The notes under the pieces: model-generated
The model's input: the letters and a program-made list of their open reading frames with translations, nothing else
Databases searched by the model: none
Told to the model about the DNA's origin: nothing
Origin: Deltaproteobacteria bacterium
GTDB lineage: Bacteria; Myxococcota_A; UBA796; GCA-2862545
Direction: 5' to 3'
DNA length: 13,693 nucleotides
NCBI GenBank assembly: GCA_019307545.1
Contig: JAFDJI010000032.1
Location: 1 to 13,693 of the forward strand
Shown: one piece after another, positions 13,001 through 13,693 of the stretch
Layout of the letters: each line of letters starts with the position of its first letter
How positions within the stretch are numbered: position 1 is the first letter of the stretch
Translations under genes and position numbers: made by a program

Positions 13001-13693
13001 TGTAGCGGCGGTGGTCGCCGACCAGGAAGGCCTGGTCGACAGCCTCGAGGTCGCCGAAGAGCTTCTCGATGCGCTGGGGCGCGATGGTCTCGCCGCGGGT
13101 GTTCTTGTAGATGGCCTTCTTCCGATCGACGATCTGGAGAAACCCGTCGGCGTCGGCCCGCATGAGGTCGCCGGTGTGGAGCCACCCGTCGATCACGGCC
13201 GGGTTCGCGCCCGTCTCGCCCAGGACGCGGGTCGTGATGTACGGTCCGCGCACGAGCAACTCTCCGTCCTCGGCCAGCCTGCACGCCACCCCCGGTAGGG
13301 GCAGCCCGAGCGATTCCTCCCGGTATCGCCCCGGAGGCGTCATGGTGATGCCGCCGGTGGCCTCGGTCATCCCGAAGCCGCTCATGAGTTCAACGCCGTA
13401 GCGCTGGAAGAAACGGAAGATCTCCGGAGAGAGCCACCCGGCGGCCGACAAACCCCACTTCAACGCGCCGCCGGTGATCTCCTCCACCGCTCGGCGGACC
13501 GTCTCGTCGTCGTCGGTCTCCACCTCCACCGTCTCGGCGATCCGCCCGTAGAGTTGCTTCCACTTCTCCGGGACGCTGATGAACAGGGTGGGTCGGACCC
13601 GGACCATGGACGCGGCGATGGTGGTGATCCCCGGGTTCTCGAGGAACACGTACTCGGCACCCCAGAACACCGCTCCGGTCATCTCCAGCCACC
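10011..13693 (-). CDS. Acyl-adenylate ligase / unknown middle / GNAT fusion protein (5' partial)
   Basis: The frame is open from the right window edge to TGA 10013-10011, about 1226 residues, and the start lies outside. Numbering from the first in-frame Met (13682), residues 1-310 are the C-terminal two-thirds of an AMP-binding long-chain acyl-CoA synthetase-like domain: PTLFISVPEKWKQLY (31-45), A5 GFGMTEATG (102-110), A7 GWLHTGD (166-172), A8 DRKK with TRGETIAPQRIE (186-206), and a terminal LTPKLSFKR (289-297) carrying the usual lysine region. Residues about 320-1080 match nothing I know; 520-640 look like helical repeats, and about 700-870 have a strand-rich block with WWPELNLW and PPHDYQLGTRL. 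Residues about 1099-1223 are a GNAT domain: MDKLVVSHHFRRRGIS (acetyl-CoA loop RRRGIS at 1168-1173) and a closing AYFYRLGF. This suggests activation of a carboxylic acid and transfer of an acyl group to an amine, by inference. It lies 151 bases upstream of citrate synthase. Confidence 0.85.
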   Translation of the reverse strand, partial: WLEMTGAVFWGAEYVFLENPGITTIAASMVRVRPTLFISVPEKWKQLYGRIAETVEVETDDDETVRRAVEEITGGALKWGLSAAGWLSPEIFRFFQRYGVELMSGFGMTEATGGITMTPPGRYREESLGLPLPGVACRLAEDGELLVRGPYITTRVLGETGANPAVIDGWLHTGDLMRADADGFLQIVDRKKAIYKNTRGETIAPQRIEKLFGDLEAVDQAFLVGDHRRYNTLLVHPNWEELPGLPQRVDDEEVRAVFSSLVVGVNAFLARYERIVDFRITERPFSADHGELTPKLSFKRRVIERNFTDLIEQMYVREYTAVDWDGIEIRVPTWFLREHGCLGDDVVAAPDGLRIPKLDRVLPMARRAPGLVVVGDYLYEIPDGPLDLGVVLRSPLVWLGNTALVTFAGPEITTWQRGDLLGEPLRFRHTLGDAEPATEDRARFKALYGGRERALEGLHLAVLHLRSTDPNDPAAALAHLQTLLPDTADVVVPTSGTGALVQSLLRRPTLTRRVETRREMLVAGFAIPHQAYLEQLLATYVDADADLDAPLLHEALIPRLAEVGHSEHHLAAIAWTLDVAVADEAMSLIPPLLQLLVHFCRRHPSAYRRIRQEVVELQVRSPLPEVRRLATDARATLRTDLRRYLGDNKPVAMDVDTGREYRWPDVIGLEDDIDPADQERLHHAVEHTAVVREAVFLFSGGRMIDLHDIPLGGIWVSLLGIGHGKRVYRVSVQTRHMGAYDVALNLTESLGAEQIQDEVDSLVLAGWGRGGARLVEDFGGWWPELNLWSEEYVSGETVARYLERCARREDPQSREALEGQWPLFIWSAAETYMALLQRTGFALQLPDPDPRDIVVPPHDYQLGTRLVSVASRRPFSSLAEYLQRFHDRFVAATEARHPFLRRADAWDFVFAGIVEAAGEQEGRALLEQARREMTPVPERLDAFLTHIADHGFMSRRLYFAVRRFRRWLDLARDPDLAAQARTLAELSDTYGLKAVEAAHPGTRTRFFLETVFRDSDPDLIGALRRVARRQRTDGISIEEAVAMFSAIQDTHPISDREAFFLARIGYPHLRPTDQATLQDMAVDGSTGADLVVQLEDRFGDPFWVRAPSSPREISRLHHLFAVEKLRVDFRPEHRFLVAISERGHLIGGLFFQHVGEQTAHMDKLVVSHHFRRRGISQGLMGELFDRLRDQGIRHLTTGFFRPAYFYRLGFRVARHVAGLVRDLGEE

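Noticed and set aside
1..13693. A search by eye for a CRISPR array, tRNA, rRNA, insertion-sequence ends and phage genes
   Set aside because: No regularly spaced repeats, cloverleaf-like segments, transposase motifs or terminal inverted repeats were found.

Overview
The window is about two-thirds G+C by eye, densely coding (no gap above about 160 bases), and carries no rRNA, tRNA, CRISPR array or insertion sequence that I can see. The gene content suggests a Gram-negative bacterium of the Myxococcota / 'deltaproteobacterial' type. This includes a mitochondrial-type citrate synthase, lipoproteins and secreted proteins of no known family, a DUF4157 (eCIS core) protein, and a very large acyl-adenylate ligase-acetyltransferase fusion. 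That placement is an inference from gene types, not from a marker gene.

Left part (1-4820, all on +): the 3' end of an unidentified gene; a DUF433 antitoxin-like gene overlapping a truncated DUF5615 PIN-like toxin; a DEAD/DEAH helicase of the DUF3516 type, about 850 codons, split by one in-frame TGA at a conserved glycine position; a small two-helix membrane protein; and a radical SAM enzyme with a CX4CX2C cluster motif that is likely co-transcribed with the membrane protein.

Middle (4830-7615, all on -): a three-gene run read from right to left. It starts with a 457-residue protein joining a DUF4157 metallopeptidase-like domain (HEMTH) to a second domain with a Cys-His-Asp pattern like papain-fold toxin or deamidase domains. 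A lipoprotein follows 15 bases downstream, then a secreted protein. This run is the most interesting part of the window: a candidate exported toxin or injection-system payload with a possible envelope partner. No sheath, tube or baseplate gene is visible here, so delivery is not shown.

Right part: a divergently transcribed SAM methyltransferase (7772-8407, +) shares a 156-base intergenic region, containing a palindrome, with the DUF4157 gene. A symmetric hairpin then separates it from a convergent citrate synthase (8552-9859, -). The last gene (10011 to the window edge, -) is a 5'-truncated fusion of an acyl-CoA-synthetase-like adenylating domain, a long unrecognised middle and a C-terminal GNAT acetyltransferase domain.
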